From assembly GCF_001598695.1 (NCBI RefSeq), contig NZ_BCZK01000006.1, forward strand, positions 186,001 through 250,000: 64,000 nucleotides of DNA, given 5' to 3'. Shown here piece by piece: positions 53,218 to 61,773 of this stretch; position 1 is the stretch's first letter, and the number at the start of each line of letters is the position of its first letter. Below the pieces are notes generated by a model, which worked only from the letters and a program-made list of their open reading frames with translations, had not been told where the DNA came from and searched no databases. A program made the translations under genes and the position numbers. This stretch comes from Klebsiella oxytoca NBRC 105695. GTDB taxonomy: Bacteria; Pseudomonadota; Gammaproteobacteria; Enterobacterales; Enterobacteriaceae.

Positions 53218-53772
53218 ATGAATAACGACAAGCAAGGTCTCTTTTTTAATCATTACGATCTTTGGATTAACAATAACCTTCTTCGTCAAGGATTACAGCT
53301 TGTACTAGATTCATTATCACCAGGCTGTTTTCATGGAAAATACGTCTTTTTCACCAGCGATAACTATTATGCGGTGCTCAATCATCATTACGACCGCAAA
53401 AGAGTTCGTTTTGTCCTGCTCACCGACGGCAACGATCTGAACTTCCTTAGCGAAATTCCGATGTACAGAATTCCTGCGCGCTCAACGCCCGCTGAGATAA
53501 AATCTTTTATTCTTCGCCCGACGTTGTTTGGTAAAAAACCTGACAGTGAAGCTGAAAGTATTGTTTTTACCAACCGCGAAAAAGAAGTGATTCGCCTGAT
53601 GAACGATGGCGAAGCGATGGTTAATATTGGGAAGTCACTGAATTTACATATTAAAACAATTTACCAAATTCGCCTGACCTTAATTAAAAAACTAGGCTGT
53701 TCTGGTCGCACTGATTTTTTTAATATTAGCCGCAGCGAAACATTTAAAGCCTGGACTCAGCAAAATTTCTGA
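53218..53772 (+). CDS. LuxR-type helix-turn-helix transcriptional regulator
   Basis: A 184-residue protein. The C-terminal domain is a LuxR/NarL helix-turn-helix: FTNREKEVIRLMNDGEAMVN then IGKSLNLHIKTIYQIRLTLI and KKLGC. The N-terminal 110 residues look receiver-like in size but lack the phospho-Asp pattern, so it is not a standard response regulator. A strong GGAGG site precedes the ATG. Similar stand-alone regulators control fimbriae and surface structures in enterics; target unknown. Second gene of the bdm-like unit. Confidence 0.83.
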   Translation: MNNDKQGLFFNHYDLWINNNLLRQGLQLVLDSLSPGCFHGKYVFFTSDNYYAVLNHHYDRKRVRFVLLTDGNDLNFLSEIPMYRIPARSTPAEIKSFILRPTLFGKKPDSEAESIVFTNREKEVIRLMNDGEAMVNIGKSLNLHIKTIYQIRLTLIKKLGCSGRTDFFNISRSETFKAWTQQNF

Positions 53773-53866
53773 TAGTTTACCTGCCAGCGCATGTTGCCAT
53801 GCTTCAGGAAGACAAGCGGCGGAAAAACATCTCTAAGAATGTTCCGCTGCTAACCCTCTAAGACAC

Positions 53867-54598
53867 TTACTCTCCGTGAAACTCGATGGTAAAGCCCTGA
53901 CTTTGCCAGTGGCTAAGTAATTCTGCCTGCAAAGGGGTCAGCGCGCGGCCGGTCCAGACAAAAATGTGCTGACCCGGGAACAGTTCCGGGCGAGGAGAGT
54001 CGAGCGGTTCCGCCAGCACATTAACGTGCCAGGCGCGCTGGGACAATCGCCATGCTTCCAGCCACAGGCGAGTGCGATCTTCATTACCCCATCCTACTAA
54101 CAGCGTCTCTTTACCCACCTTCTTACGCGATTCCGCAAGGATGGACGCCACGCAATCTATCAAAATGCCATCCAGCATACTGATGATAGCCAGGGAAGTG
54201 TTCTGGTCGAGATTAAGCTTGCTGCGCACGGGGACAAACAGCCGGTCAATAAGTTTATCTACGGGATATTCATGGCTGAGGGACATGATGCGGGTGCGTA
54301 ATTTTGAGGGCTGAACACCTCGCAGAAGCGTCATCATCTCTTCCTGGAGCAGGACGGCTGCGTCTTGCGTTTCAGGCTGATGGCCTTCCAGAAGCGCCTT
54401 AACTTTGCCAACGGAGACGCCGCGATCGATCCAGCGTTTGATTTCCTCAATCCGCTGAACGTCCTCCTCGTCAAACTGGCGGTGTCCCCCCTCGCTTCTC
54501 TGCGGCTTCAGCAGACCGTATCTACGCTGCCATGCACGCAAAGTAACAGGGTTGATTCCGCAACGTTCGGCAACTTCACCGATGCTGTAATATGCCAT
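53867..54598 (-). CDS. bluR: MerR-family repressor BluR (YcgE)
   Basis: A 243-residue regulator with N-terminal MerR winged helix ([20 protein letters not shown], then [18 protein letters not shown]) and a C-terminal domain of the cobalamin-binding-like type. In E. coli BluR represses ycgZ-ymgABC and is released by light-activated BluF at low temperature. Length equals the E. coli protein. TGTACA half-sites lie in its promoter (54654-54710), suggesting autoregulation. Confidence 0.93.
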   Translation of the reverse strand: MAYYSIGEVAERCGINPVTLRAWQRRYGLLKPQRSEGGHRQFDEEDVQRIEEIKRWIDRGVSVGKVKALLEGHQPETQDAAVLLQEEMMTLLRGVQPSKLRTRIMSLSHEYPVDKLIDRLFVPVRSKLNLDQNTSLAIISMLDGILIDCVASILAESRKKVGKETLLVGWGNEDRTRLWLEAWRLSQRAWHVNVLAEPLDSPRPELFPGQHIFVWTGRALTPLQAELLSHWQSQGFTIEFHGE

Positions 54599-54653
54599 TA
54601 GCGCCCTCTAACCTGATAATACTTTACCGACTAAATTAACTAATTTAGACGAG

Positions 54654-54710
54654 TTGTACAATTAACTTTTCTTGTACAGCTAAAATTAACAGGTCGGACG
54701 CCAATGTACA
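54654..54710 (-). promoter_or_regulatory. TGTACA half-site cluster upstream of bluR
   Basis: TTGTACAA at 54654-54661, TTGTACA at 54672-54678 and TGTACA at 54705-54710. Read on the minus strand, the first two form TGTACAA-N10-TTGTACAA, a spacing suited to a MerR dimer. Confidence 0.6.
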
Positions 54711-54759
54711 CAGCAAAAAACAAGGCTTATTTTGCCGTTATACACGGCTTTTTAAGCGA

Positions 54760-54780
54760 AACGCTGCGCTGAGCAGCGTT
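54760..54780 (-). terminator. Terminator of bluF
   Basis: 8-bp stem AACGCTGC / GCAGCGTT, five-base loop, seven bases beyond the bluF stop; T-rich on the minus strand after TTCGC. Confidence 0.6.
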
Positions 54781-54787
54781 CAAAAAA

Positions 54788-56011
54788 TTAAAGAAGCTCG
54801 CAGGCTATTTTTTTCTCCGGCCAGGCTACCGGCGGAATGCCCCCGAAGCACGGGCTGGCAAATAAATTTCCCTGGAAATGCGTAATCCCCGCTGATTCCA
54901 GCCACATCCACTCTTCCGCCCGCTCAACCCCCACCGCTGAAATGGCAATTTCCAGGGAATTACAACATTTAATAATCGCCTGAACGATTGCCTGTTTCGG
55001 GCCGTGCTTATGGATATCTTTGACCAGCTGGCGATTAATCTTAATGCGGTCCGGCTGAAACTGCGCCAGCAGCACTAGCCCGGCAAACCCGGCGCCAAAG
55101 TGATCGATAGCCACGCGAATTCCCGCAGATTTTAGCTTTCGTACTGAATCGGTAAATTCATCAACGCGAGAAATCGCTTCGCTCTCGGTAAATTCCACAA
55201 TAATTTGCTCGGGAATCAAACCACTGGCTTCAATTTCAGCCAACAGAAATTCGACAGCGTTGGGAACATTGACCAGCGTCATGGGTAACAGATTAATCGA
55301 CAAGGTGCGTCCACGAAGATGCAAACGTCCCGCCATGGCGAAGGCGATGCGCTTACTGTGCAGATCCGTCCAGTAGATTTCCTCTCGCGAAAGTCCGTCA
55401 AAATAGACCGCTGGCGATTCACCGGAGTTGGTGCGCAGCAGCGCTTCATAGGAGACGACCTCTTTGGCAAACGGATCGATCACCGGCTGAAAAGCAAAGC
55501 TGCACTCGGCCTGCTCGAGCGGGGTTTCAGGATACCAGGCCTCGTCTTCTATCACAAAGTCCCAGCTTTCGGCCGCAGGAATTTCGTAATAGTTCTCCTT
55601 TTCCGTGGCTTCGACGAAGGTACGGAAAAAGTGGAGAGCTCTGTCGTCATAGATGAGCTGATATTTTGAGGTTCCTTTGTCCAGCACGGCCTGCAGAACT
55701 TCATCGCGGTCAAACTCTCGTAAATCAAAGAGTTCCATACCGATTTTGCCAAAGCGACGGGTTGGCCCATGGTCTCTGAGGAGCTCAACGAGGTTATGGT
55801 GCCGCGGGTCTTCGCAGATATGGCGATAAATTTCCTCAACCTTCTCTTCAGGTCCTTCTAATAGTTGAAAAAAATGGGTGCCGTTAAAAAGCAAAATACC
55901 CGACACGTCTTCCTGACCATTTTTTACATTTGCTGCAGCAACCATGCTTTCGAGCGATTTAATTGACACGTTGTCGCAGATATGGCTGCGATAAATGATG
56001 GTAGTGAGCAT
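54788..56011 (-). CDS. bluF: Blue-light receptor BluF (BLUF-EAL, YcgF)
   Basis: A 407-residue photoreceptor. The N-terminal BLUF domain binds FAD; the key Tyr near residue 7 (IIYRS) and Gln near residue 49 (HFFQLLEG) are present. The C-terminal EAL domain has EALLR but DHFG in place of DDFG and KINR in place of KIDR, so it is probably inactive against c-di-GMP, as in E. coli, where it instead binds and antagonises BluR. It is upstream of bluR in the same direction and divergent from ycgZ. Confidence 0.94.
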   Translation of the reverse strand: MLTTIIYRSHICDNVSIKSLESMVAAANVKNGQEDVSGILLFNGTHFFQLLEGPEEKVEEIYRHICEDPRHHNLVELLRDHGPTRRFGKIGMELFDLREFDRDEVLQAVLDKGTSKYQLIYDDRALHFFRTFVEATEKENYYEIPAAESWDFVIEDEAWYPETPLEQAECSFAFQPVIDPFAKEVVSYEALLRTNSGESPAVYFDGLSREEIYWTDLHSKRIAFAMAGRLHLRGRTLSINLLPMTLVNVPNAVEFLLAEIEASGLIPEQIIVEFTESEAISRVDEFTDSVRKLKSAGIRVAIDHFGAGFAGLVLLAQFQPDRIKINRQLVKDIHKHGPKQAIVQAIIKCCNSLEIAISAVGVERAEEWMWLESAGITHFQGNLFASPCFGGIPPVAWPEKKIACELL

Positions 56012-56156
56012 GAAATTTCCGACAGAAGAGATGAATGCTAATGAGATATTACAGTAGCAGGTCTACCCACATAAGTCCTGTAAAACAGCGCGCGTCCTTA
56101 ACAAATAAATCACATTAACATCCTCTTTTCGCTGACATTCTTACCATCCTGCACAC

Positions 56157-56301
56157 CTGTACAAGCCGTACATCTCCATTCGCTGTTTACCTTAAGATTT
56201 GTACAATTTAAAAAGCATACAAATCAATATGTTATAAAAAATATTAAGAAAATTAACATATTTTTTCCATTTTCTATGTACAAGTTGGCAAACATTGTAT
56301 A
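56157..56301. promoter_or_regulatory. TGTACA half-site cluster between bluF and ycgZ
   Basis: CTGTACAAG at 56157-56165, GTACAT at 56168, TTGTACAA at 56199-56206, and TGTACAA (56277-56283) -N11- TTGTATA (56295-56301), the last pair just upstream of ycgZ. In E. coli BluR binds this intergenic region. The 335-bp gap holds no gene. Confidence 0.65.
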
Positions 56302-56346
56302 ACTTTAATCGCAACTTTACTGATAATTGAACTGACAGGAGCACAT

Positions 56347-56592
56347 ATGCAGCAGAACGGTTACATTCCTGACACGGCTAACGCTATTGCCCATTACTTC
56401 AATAAAGCTTCGTTGCCTTCTCAGCAGGAAACGTTGGGACAGATTGTTATGGATATCCTGAATGAAGGACGGAACCTGAATCGCAAATCCCTGTGTACGA
56501 AACTGCTGAGTCGCCTTGAAGTGGCTTCAGAACCTGAAGAAGAAAACCATTATCAAACGTTGATTGGTCTCTTGTTTGAGCATCAGGGGTAA
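56347..56592 (+). CDS. ycgZ: YcgZ, BluR-controlled connector protein
   Basis: An 81-residue small protein with the family segment QQETLGQIVMDILNEGRNLN followed by RKSLCTKLLSRLE. In E. coli YcgZ and YmgA/B act through the Rcs phosphorelay on biofilm matrix genes. AGGAG precedes the ATG. First gene of ycgZ-ymgA-ariR. Confidence 0.9.
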   Translation: MQQNGYIPDTANAIAHYFNKASLPSQQETLGQIVMDILNEGRNLNRKSLCTKLLSRLEVASEPEEENHYQTLIGLLFEHQG

Positions 56593-56710
56593 AAGTAGCT
56601 TCAGTTATCTGGTGATTTAAGTCGTTACTGAATGAGGAAATATAGGGGATGGGCCAGTATCTGACACGGATTACCGGCTTGCTACTAAATTCCCAGTCAA
56701 GGAGATGACA

Positions 56711-57034
56711 ATGATCAGAGATACCGTTATGAATCACAATGATTATGATCCATTAACCGATGTATTGATTGGAGAGGCTGTCCTCTCGCTACTCAAAAGC
56801 AAGGGGCCTATTAGTAAACAAGCACTGATCGGTAAACTCCAGGCCATGCAGGCCGGAGAACAAGATAAAAAGCGGCGGAATGCAATTGGGCGTATTATCG
56901 ATGAAATCAGTAATATGGTAGCTCGCCGTGGAAACAACAAAACTGTGGGTACTTCAGGCGCTAAACACAATTGGGATAAGCCGAATTCATTATTAGGCTC
57001 CCCTCAGCAGCCAGGTACTAATAAAATACACTGA
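56711..57034 (+). CDS. ymgA: YmgA-like connector protein
   Basis: A 107-residue protein with IGEAVLSLLKSKGPISKQAL, QDKKRRNAIGRIIDEI and a C-terminal NKIH resembling the NRIH end of E. coli YmgA. The ATG at 56711 is chosen because GGAG at 56701-56704 is six bases away; the ATG at 56705 abuts it. It is somewhat longer than the E. coli protein. Confidence 0.82.
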   Translation: MIRDTVMNHNDYDPLTDVLIGEAVLSLLKSKGPISKQALIGKLQAMQAGEQDKKRRNAIGRIIDEISNMVARRGNNKTVGTSGAKHNWDKPNSLLGSPQQPGTNKIH

Positions 57035-57073
57035 CCTCTAACGGTCGAATGTTTAACTCACAACGTAGAGAAT

Positions 57074-57355
57074 ATGATGAGACAGACTATGCATCAGCAA
57101 CCGGATATTTACGCAGGCCTGAACGATACCGCACTCTCTGAATATTTCCGCAACGCAGGCGACAGGCTGATCGATGAATCAGCGGTGATGTCACTGGCTA
57201 TCAGTAGCATCCTGGAGTCTGAGGGGCATCTCAACAATAAAGCGATTATTCTGTGGTTAATTACGGCGCTGGAGACTACCAGCGATGTCGTAACCGCCGA
57301 CGTTATCCGCAAAACGCTGGAAATCGTCGTAAGCTACACCATGGATGATATCTGA
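57074..57355 (+). CDS. ariR: AriR (YmgB), biofilm and acid-resistance connector
   Basis: A 93-residue protein matching E. coli AriR in ALSEYFRNAGDRLIDESAV, LETTSDVVTADVIRKTLEIV and the YTMDDI end. AriR is a small helical dimer that affects biofilm and acid resistance. E. coli carries ymgC after it; none is present here. Confidence 0.9.
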   Translation: MMRQTMHQQPDIYAGLNDTALSEYFRNAGDRLIDESAVMSLAISSILESEGHLNNKAIILWLITALETTSDVVTADVIRKTLEIVVSYTMDDI

Positions 57356-57474
57356 TTTTTTAACCGGCAGTCATTCACAGGGATGTCACCTATCGCTAAG
57401 CGAATGGTTGTTTCGTTATATAGCTGTGGATACATCTACAATCCATGCGCAATATTATTGTTCTTAACACTCGC

Positions 57475-57509
57475 CACCGCTGAGCAGATGACTCATCTGC
57501 TCAGCGGTG
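57475..57509. terminator. Very long perfect hairpin downstream of ariR
   Basis: 17-bp perfect arms (57475-57491 starting CACCGCTGAGCAG; 57493-57509 ending CTGCTCAGCGGTG) around a single central base, extended by TTAACAC / GTGTTAA outside a small bulge. It may be a bidirectional terminator between ariR and the convergent MocR gene, though no strong T-run follows directly. The rest of the 249-bp gap shows no gene. Confidence 0.6.
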
Positions 57510-57604
57510 TGTGTTAATTATAAATAAGATTTAATTTATTTTTGCTCGCCCTCGCCAGAAATAAACGCGATAGTTTTTGTTTCAATAAAGCCTGCGGTAT
57601 TGGG

Positions 57605-59089
57605 TTATATGACCGCCGCCAGACGGCGAATCCCCTCAGCCAAAACCTCTGGCGGATGGTTTGCAAAGCCAAGCAATATTCCCTCACGTGACATTGGCCG
57701 CTGGCAATAGCGCGCAAAAGTTTGTACACCTAAGCCTATCTGGCGCGCCTTCCGCACCACCTCCTGTGCCCGTAAGCCATCCAGCAGCCAGCAGACTATA
57801 TGCACGCCGGAATCCGTAGGATGCACCAGCATGCGCCCGGAAAAATAGAATTTAATCGCCGCCTCCAGCGCGCTTTTTCGCTCAAAACAGGCTTTACGGA
57901 TCCGACGAACGTGGCTGGCATAGTGCCCCTCGCGGATGAAACGCGCCAGAACGGCCTGTTCCAGATATCCGCTACAGAGGTCAGTATAATATTTGGTGAT
58001 GGCAAACTGTTCGCGCAAATGCTCGGGGACAACTAAAAAGCCCAGACGAAATGCCGGATACATCATCTTAGAGAATGTACCCGCATAGATGACCCGCTGA
58101 TGTTTATCCAGCCCCTGTAACGCCTGCAGAGAGCGGGCGGCATAGCGAAATTCGCTATTGTAATCATCTTCGAATATCCAGGCGCGGTTAGCTTCCGCCC
58201 ACTCCAGCAGAGCAAGCCTCCGCGGCAGACTCAGCGTGCCGCTGAGCGGAAACTGATGCGACGGCGCGGTATAGACCAGCTTAGCCCCGGGATAATGGTC
58301 TATTCCATCCTGAATATCCATGCCCTCATCGTCAACCCGAACGGGCCGAACAACGGCTCCCCTGGCGGCGAATGCACCGCGAGCGCCGTTATATCCGGGA
58401 TCGTCCAGCCAGACTTCATCGCCCTTTTCCAGTAAAGCCTGCGCGGCGATCGTCAACGCTTGCTGAATGCCGTTAACAATAATCACCCGATCTTCGTGGC
58501 AATTTACGCCGCGCGTCGCCTGTATATAGTCGCTGATTGCCTGACGCAGCGGCAGGAATCCCCAGGAGGAGGCGTGCGATGCGAGTTCACGGCGCGATTG
58601 CCGCCAGACGCGCCCCAGCAATCGCCCCCACAAAGCATGAGGGAAAAGATCGGTACAGCCGATACCGACGGCGAAAACCGCGCCCATCTCTCCGCTATCT
58701 TCGCTTTCCGTCCATGAGGGTACCAGGGCTGACACATCAGGGTTCAGCGGCCCAACGCTGGCTATTGCCGTTTCCGGCGCCGTCGGCGACCCGTACTCGC
58801 TAATGACGTGATCCGGAATATGGTCGCAGACAAAGGTGCCTGCCCCCTTGCGCGTCAGCAGATAGCCTTCATCAATCAGGCGCTCAAACCCGGCAATGAC
58901 CGAGTTGCGGGAGATCGCCATCATCTCAGCCAGCGCCCGGCTGGAGGGTATTTTTGCACCCGCCGATAACCGGCCATCCAGAATCGCGTGGCGCAGGGCG
59001 TGATAGACCTGGTCTTTAATCACGCCGCGCGTTAATAACAGTTCCAGGAACAGAGGGGCAATGGGTTTTGGCATGAGCGGCAGCGGCAT
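57605..59089 (-). CDS. MocR/PdxR-type transcriptional regulator (GntR HTH plus aminotransferase domain)
   Basis: About 494 residues. N-terminal GntR winged helix (AKIPSSRALAEMMAISRNSV) is followed by an aminotransferase-fold domain with the PLP lysine in YAGTFSKMMYPAFRLGF and DDPGYNGARG. Such proteins sense PLP or an amino compound. It is divergent from a GNAT gene, its most likely target. ATG at 59089 is used; 59074 is an alternative. Part of an operator may be at 59100-59136. Confidence 0.87.
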   Translation of the reverse strand: MPLPLMPKPIAPLFLELLLTRGVIKDQVYHALRHAILDGRLSAGAKIPSSRALAEMMAISRNSVIAGFERLIDEGYLLTRKGAGTFVCDHIPDHVISEYGSPTAPETAIASVGPLNPDVSALVPSWTESEDSGEMGAVFAVGIGCTDLFPHALWGRLLGRVWRQSRRELASHASSWGFLPLRQAISDYIQATRGVNCHEDRVIIVNGIQQALTIAAQALLEKGDEVWLDDPGYNGARGAFAARGAVVRPVRVDDEGMDIQDGIDHYPGAKLVYTAPSHQFPLSGTLSLPRRLALLEWAEANRAWIFEDDYNSEFRYAARSLQALQGLDKHQRVIYAGTFSKMMYPAFRLGFLVVPEHLREQFAITKYYTDLCSGYLEQAVLARFIREGHYASHVRRIRKACFERKSALEAAIKFYFSGRMLVHPTDSGVHIVCWLLDGLRAQEVVRKARQIGLGVQTFARYCQRPMSREGILLGFANHPPEVLAEGIRRLAAVI

Positions 59090-59099
59090 CAACGTAATA

Positions 59100-59136
59100 A
59101 AAGTGGATCCTATAAATATACAGAAAGTGTCACTTT
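59100..59136. promoter_or_regulatory. Candidate operator between the MocR and GNAT genes
   Basis: AAAGTG at 59100-59105 and the odd palindrome AAAGTGTCACTTT at 59124-59136 give repeated half-sites on the face of the divergent promoter region, as MocR regulators often use. Confidence 0.45.
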
Positions 59137-59201
59137 TTAGGAACCAGAACGCCTCCTATCATAACGCACAACCATCCGGTTTCTAAAAGTAAGGAATAAG
59201 C

Positions 59202-59678
59202 ATGAAGAGCCAGAAAACCGACGTTAACCTCGCGGAAATTACCCTCCAACCCGCAGCTGAAACTGACTTTGCCGCGTGGCTGCCGCTGTGGAAAAGCTAC
59301 CAGACGTTTTATCGCGTCGACATCCCGGACACCGTCACGCAACTCACCTGGAAGCGTTTTTTCCATTCTGTCGAACCCATGTATTGCGCGGTGGCAAAAT
59401 GCGAAGGCAGGATTGTGGGATTCGTTCACTATCTCTTCCACCGCTCTACCTGGGCCGAAAGCGACTACTGCTATCTGGAAGATTTGTTCGTTGATCCGGC
59501 CGTTCGGGGCCAGCATATCGGCAAACAGTTGATTGAGTATGTACAGCTACAGGCGCGGAAGCGTCACTCAGCCAGCCTGTACTGGCACACGCATGAAACC
59601 AATCTGCGGGGTCAGCGCTTGTACAACTGGGTCGCGGAGAAAAGCGGCATGATTGAGTATCGTATGCGGGTGAAATAG
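59202..59678 (+). CDS. GNAT-family N-acetyltransferase
   Basis: A 158-residue acetyltransferase. The acetyl-CoA-binding motif is LFVDPAVRGQHIGKQLIEYV, followed by TNLRGQRLYNWVAEK. Substrate unknown; the MocR neighbour suggests an amine or amino acid. AAGGAAT precedes the ATG. A terminator lies 20 bp downstream. Confidence 0.88.
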   Translation: MKSQKTDVNLAEITLQPAAETDFAAWLPLWKSYQTFYRVDIPDTVTQLTWKRFFHSVEPMYCAVAKCEGRIVGFVHYLFHRSTWAESDYCYLEDLFVDPAVRGQHIGKQLIEYVQLQARKRHSASLYWHTHETNLRGQRLYNWVAEKSGMIEYRMRVK

Positions 59679-59694
59679 CCCTTGCGCCAGGCGT

Positions 59695-59720
59695 AAAAAA
59701 ACCTCGCCGCGGCGAGGTTT
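59695..59720. terminator. Bidirectional terminator between GNAT gene and pgl
   Basis: Perfect 11-bp palindromic stem AAACCTCGCCG/CGGCGAGGTTT at 59699-59720. On the minus strand it is followed by TTTTTTACGC, a strong terminator for pgl. Confidence 0.85.
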
Positions 59721-59737
59721 CGGTCACACCTGCGGGC

Positions 59738-60733
59738 TTAACGAGCGTTGACCACCACCCACATCGGGCCCTGGCCTACGGCATAGCGCCCTTTTTCCTG
59801 CAGCAGCCCCTGCTTGCCTTCGATTTCATACACCGCAATATGATGCGATTTCTGACCGGCAGCGATGAGGAATTTGCCGCTATGATCGAGATTAAAGCCG
59901 CGCGGCTGGGTTTCGGTATTTTGATAGCCCTCGATGGACAGCACGCTGCCGTCTTCCGAAACGCTAAAGATGGTAATAACGCTGGCGGTGCGATCGCAGG
60001 CGTAGAGGTGACGGCCATCGGACGTCAGGTGAATATCCGCCGCCCAGCGAACGCCGGTGAAATCAGGCGGCATCATGTCCAGCGTCTGCACGCACTCGAT
60101 TTTGCCGTGTGGATCCTTCAGCTCCCATACGTCAACGGAGCTGTTCAGTTCGTTAACGCAGTAGCCGTATTGCTGGTTCGGATGGAAGACCATATGACGC
60201 GGGCCAGCGCCTTCAACGGTGGTCACCTCAGCCGGTTCCTGGGCAGCCAGGAAACCGTCGTCGCTCAGGGTAAACAGGCAGATACGATCCTGTTTCAGCG
60301 CCGGAACCCACAGGGTGCGATTGTCCGGGGAAATATTTGCCGAGTGGCAGCCTTCCAGCCCTTCCACCACCGCCACCGCTTCCCGCGGCAGGCCGTCCAC
60401 CAGCGGCGTAACGCTTACGCAGCCCGCATTATAGGATGCGCTGAACACAAAGCGGCCCTGATGATCGGTAGAGATGTGCGTTGGGCTACCGGGCAGCGCG
60501 GCTTCGCCAGCGAAGGTCAGGGCGCCATTATCGGGCGCAATGCGGTAGGCCAGTACGCGAAACTCCGGACGCACGCCGACGTAGAGATACTCTTTGTTCG
60601 GGCTCACCACCATCGGCTGCACCTGCCCCGGGGCATCAACAACCTGCACCAGGGTCAGTTTCCCCTCAGGATCCAGATCCCAGACGTGAATCTGCTGGCT
60701 TTCCGGGCTGGCGGTATAAACGGTTTGTTTCAT
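59738..60733 (-). CDS. pgl: 6-phosphogluconolactonase Pgl (YbhE)
   Basis: A 331-residue seven-bladed beta-propeller lactonase of the oxidative pentose phosphate pathway. The N-terminus [18 protein letters not shown] and the GPRHMVFHP segment are family signatures. Start at 60733 follows AGGAGTATTC; the upstream open frame to 60811 lies in the promoter. Confidence 0.94.
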   Translation of the reverse strand: MKQTVYTASPESQQIHVWDLDPEGKLTLVQVVDAPGQVQPMVVSPNKEYLYVGVRPEFRVLAYRIAPDNGALTFAGEAALPGSPTHISTDHQGRFVFSASYNAGCVSVTPLVDGLPREAVAVVEGLEGCHSANISPDNRTLWVPALKQDRICLFTLSDDGFLAAQEPAEVTTVEGAGPRHMVFHPNQQYGYCVNELNSSVDVWELKDPHGKIECVQTLDMMPPDFTGVRWAADIHLTSDGRHLYACDRTASVITIFSVSEDGSVLSIEGYQNTETQPRGFNLDHSGKFLIAAGQKSHHIAVYEIEGKQGLLQEKGRYAVGQGPMWVVVNAR

Positions 60734-60766
60734 GAATACTCCTTCCTCACTGCACGTGGAAATTTC

Positions 60767-60823
60767 ATTTTTCAGACTAACGGCGCCCTGAAAAATACAA
60801 TACGCATACACAACATTTTTCAG
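60767..60823. promoter_or_regulatory. Triple ATTTTTCAG repeat in the pgl promoter region
   Basis: ATTTTTCAG at 60767-60775, its inverse CTGAAAAAT at 60788-60796, and ATTTTTCAG again at 60815-60823. The alternating orientation suggests an operator for an unidentified regulator of pgl. Confidence 0.5.
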
Positions 60824-60954
60824 ATTGCCTCCAGGCAGCCTGAAAGATCAAGTGTATCGGCTCTTTAGCGGTAGATGCTGAAAAGTTTGCCGGAATGGCA
60901 CAGCGGTGTACCATCATAGCCTGCTAACTTTTCATCATTAACCGGAAACAACAC

Positions 60955-61773
60955 ATGACCTCACGCGTGATTGCCCTCGATTTAGACGGCACGCTCTTAA
61001 CCGGCAAAAAGACCATCCTCCCCGCCTCGCTCGACGCGCTGGCTCGCGCCAAAGATGCTGGATACCAGATCATTGTCGTCACCGGACGACATCACGTCGC
61101 TATCCATCCTTTTTATCAGGCACTGGCTCTCGATACACCTGCAATTTGCTGCAATGGTACTTATTTGTATGATTATCATGCAAAAAAGGTGCTTGAGTCC
61201 GATCCGATGCCGGTCGATAAAGCCCTGAGCCTGACGGAGCTGCTGAACCAGCATGATATTCACGGCCTGATGTACGTTGATGACGCCATGCTCTACGAGC
61301 AGCCGACCGGGCACGTCATCCGCACTGCCAACTGGGCCCAGTCTCTGCCCGTCGAGCAGCGCCCGGTATTTACTCAGGTCGACTCTCTGGCGCAGGCGGC
61401 GCGCGAAGTTAACGCCGTGTGGAAATTCGCCCTGACCGATGAAGATACCGCCAAACTGCAGCGTTTTGCCCTGCACGTTGGCCAGACGCTGGGCCTGGAG
61501 TGCGAATGGTCGTGGCACGATCAGGTGGATATTGCCCGGGAAGGCAACAGTAAAGGTAAACGCCTGGCGCAGTGGGTGGCGTCCCGGGGACTGTCAATGC
61601 AGGATGTTATCGCTTTCGGCGACAACTATAACGACCTCAGCATGCTGGAGGCCGCCGGCACCGGCGTAGCGATGGGCAACGCGGTAGAGGAAGTGAAAGC
61701 ACGCGCCAACGTGGTGATCGGTGAAAACGAAACCACCAGCATCGCCGACTACATCTATCGCCACCTGCTGTAA
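60955..61773 (+). CDS. ybhA: HAD-family sugar/pyridoxal phosphatase YbhA
   Basis: A 272-residue Cof-type HAD hydrolase: nucleophile motif ALDLDGTLL at the N-terminus, VVTGRHH, and the C-terminal FGDNYNDLSMLEAAGTGVAMGNA. E. coli YbhA hydrolyses pyridoxal phosphate and fructose 1,6-bisphosphate. Its stop abuts the convergent modC stop with no gap. Confidence 0.93.
   Translation: MTSRVIALDLDGTLLTGKKTILPASLDALARAKDAGYQIIVVTGRHHVAIHPFYQALALDTPAICCNGTYLYDYHAKKVLESDPMPVDKALSLTELLNQHDIHGLMYVDDAMLYEQPTGHVIRTANWAQSLPVEQRPVFTQVDSLAQAAREVNAVWKFALTDEDTAKLQRFALHVGQTLGLECEWSWHDQVDIAREGNSKGKRLAQWVASRGLSMQDVIAFGDNYNDLSMLEAAGTGVAMGNAVEEVKARANVVIGENETTSIADYIYRHLL

Noticed and set aside
57721-59632. Extra TTGTACA copies at about 57724 and 59620
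   Set aside because: Both are inside coding sequences and unpaired, so they are not counted as BluR sites.
59840-60868. 342-codon open frame antisense to pgl
   Set aside because: Covers nearly all of pgl in the shadow frame and shows no family motif.
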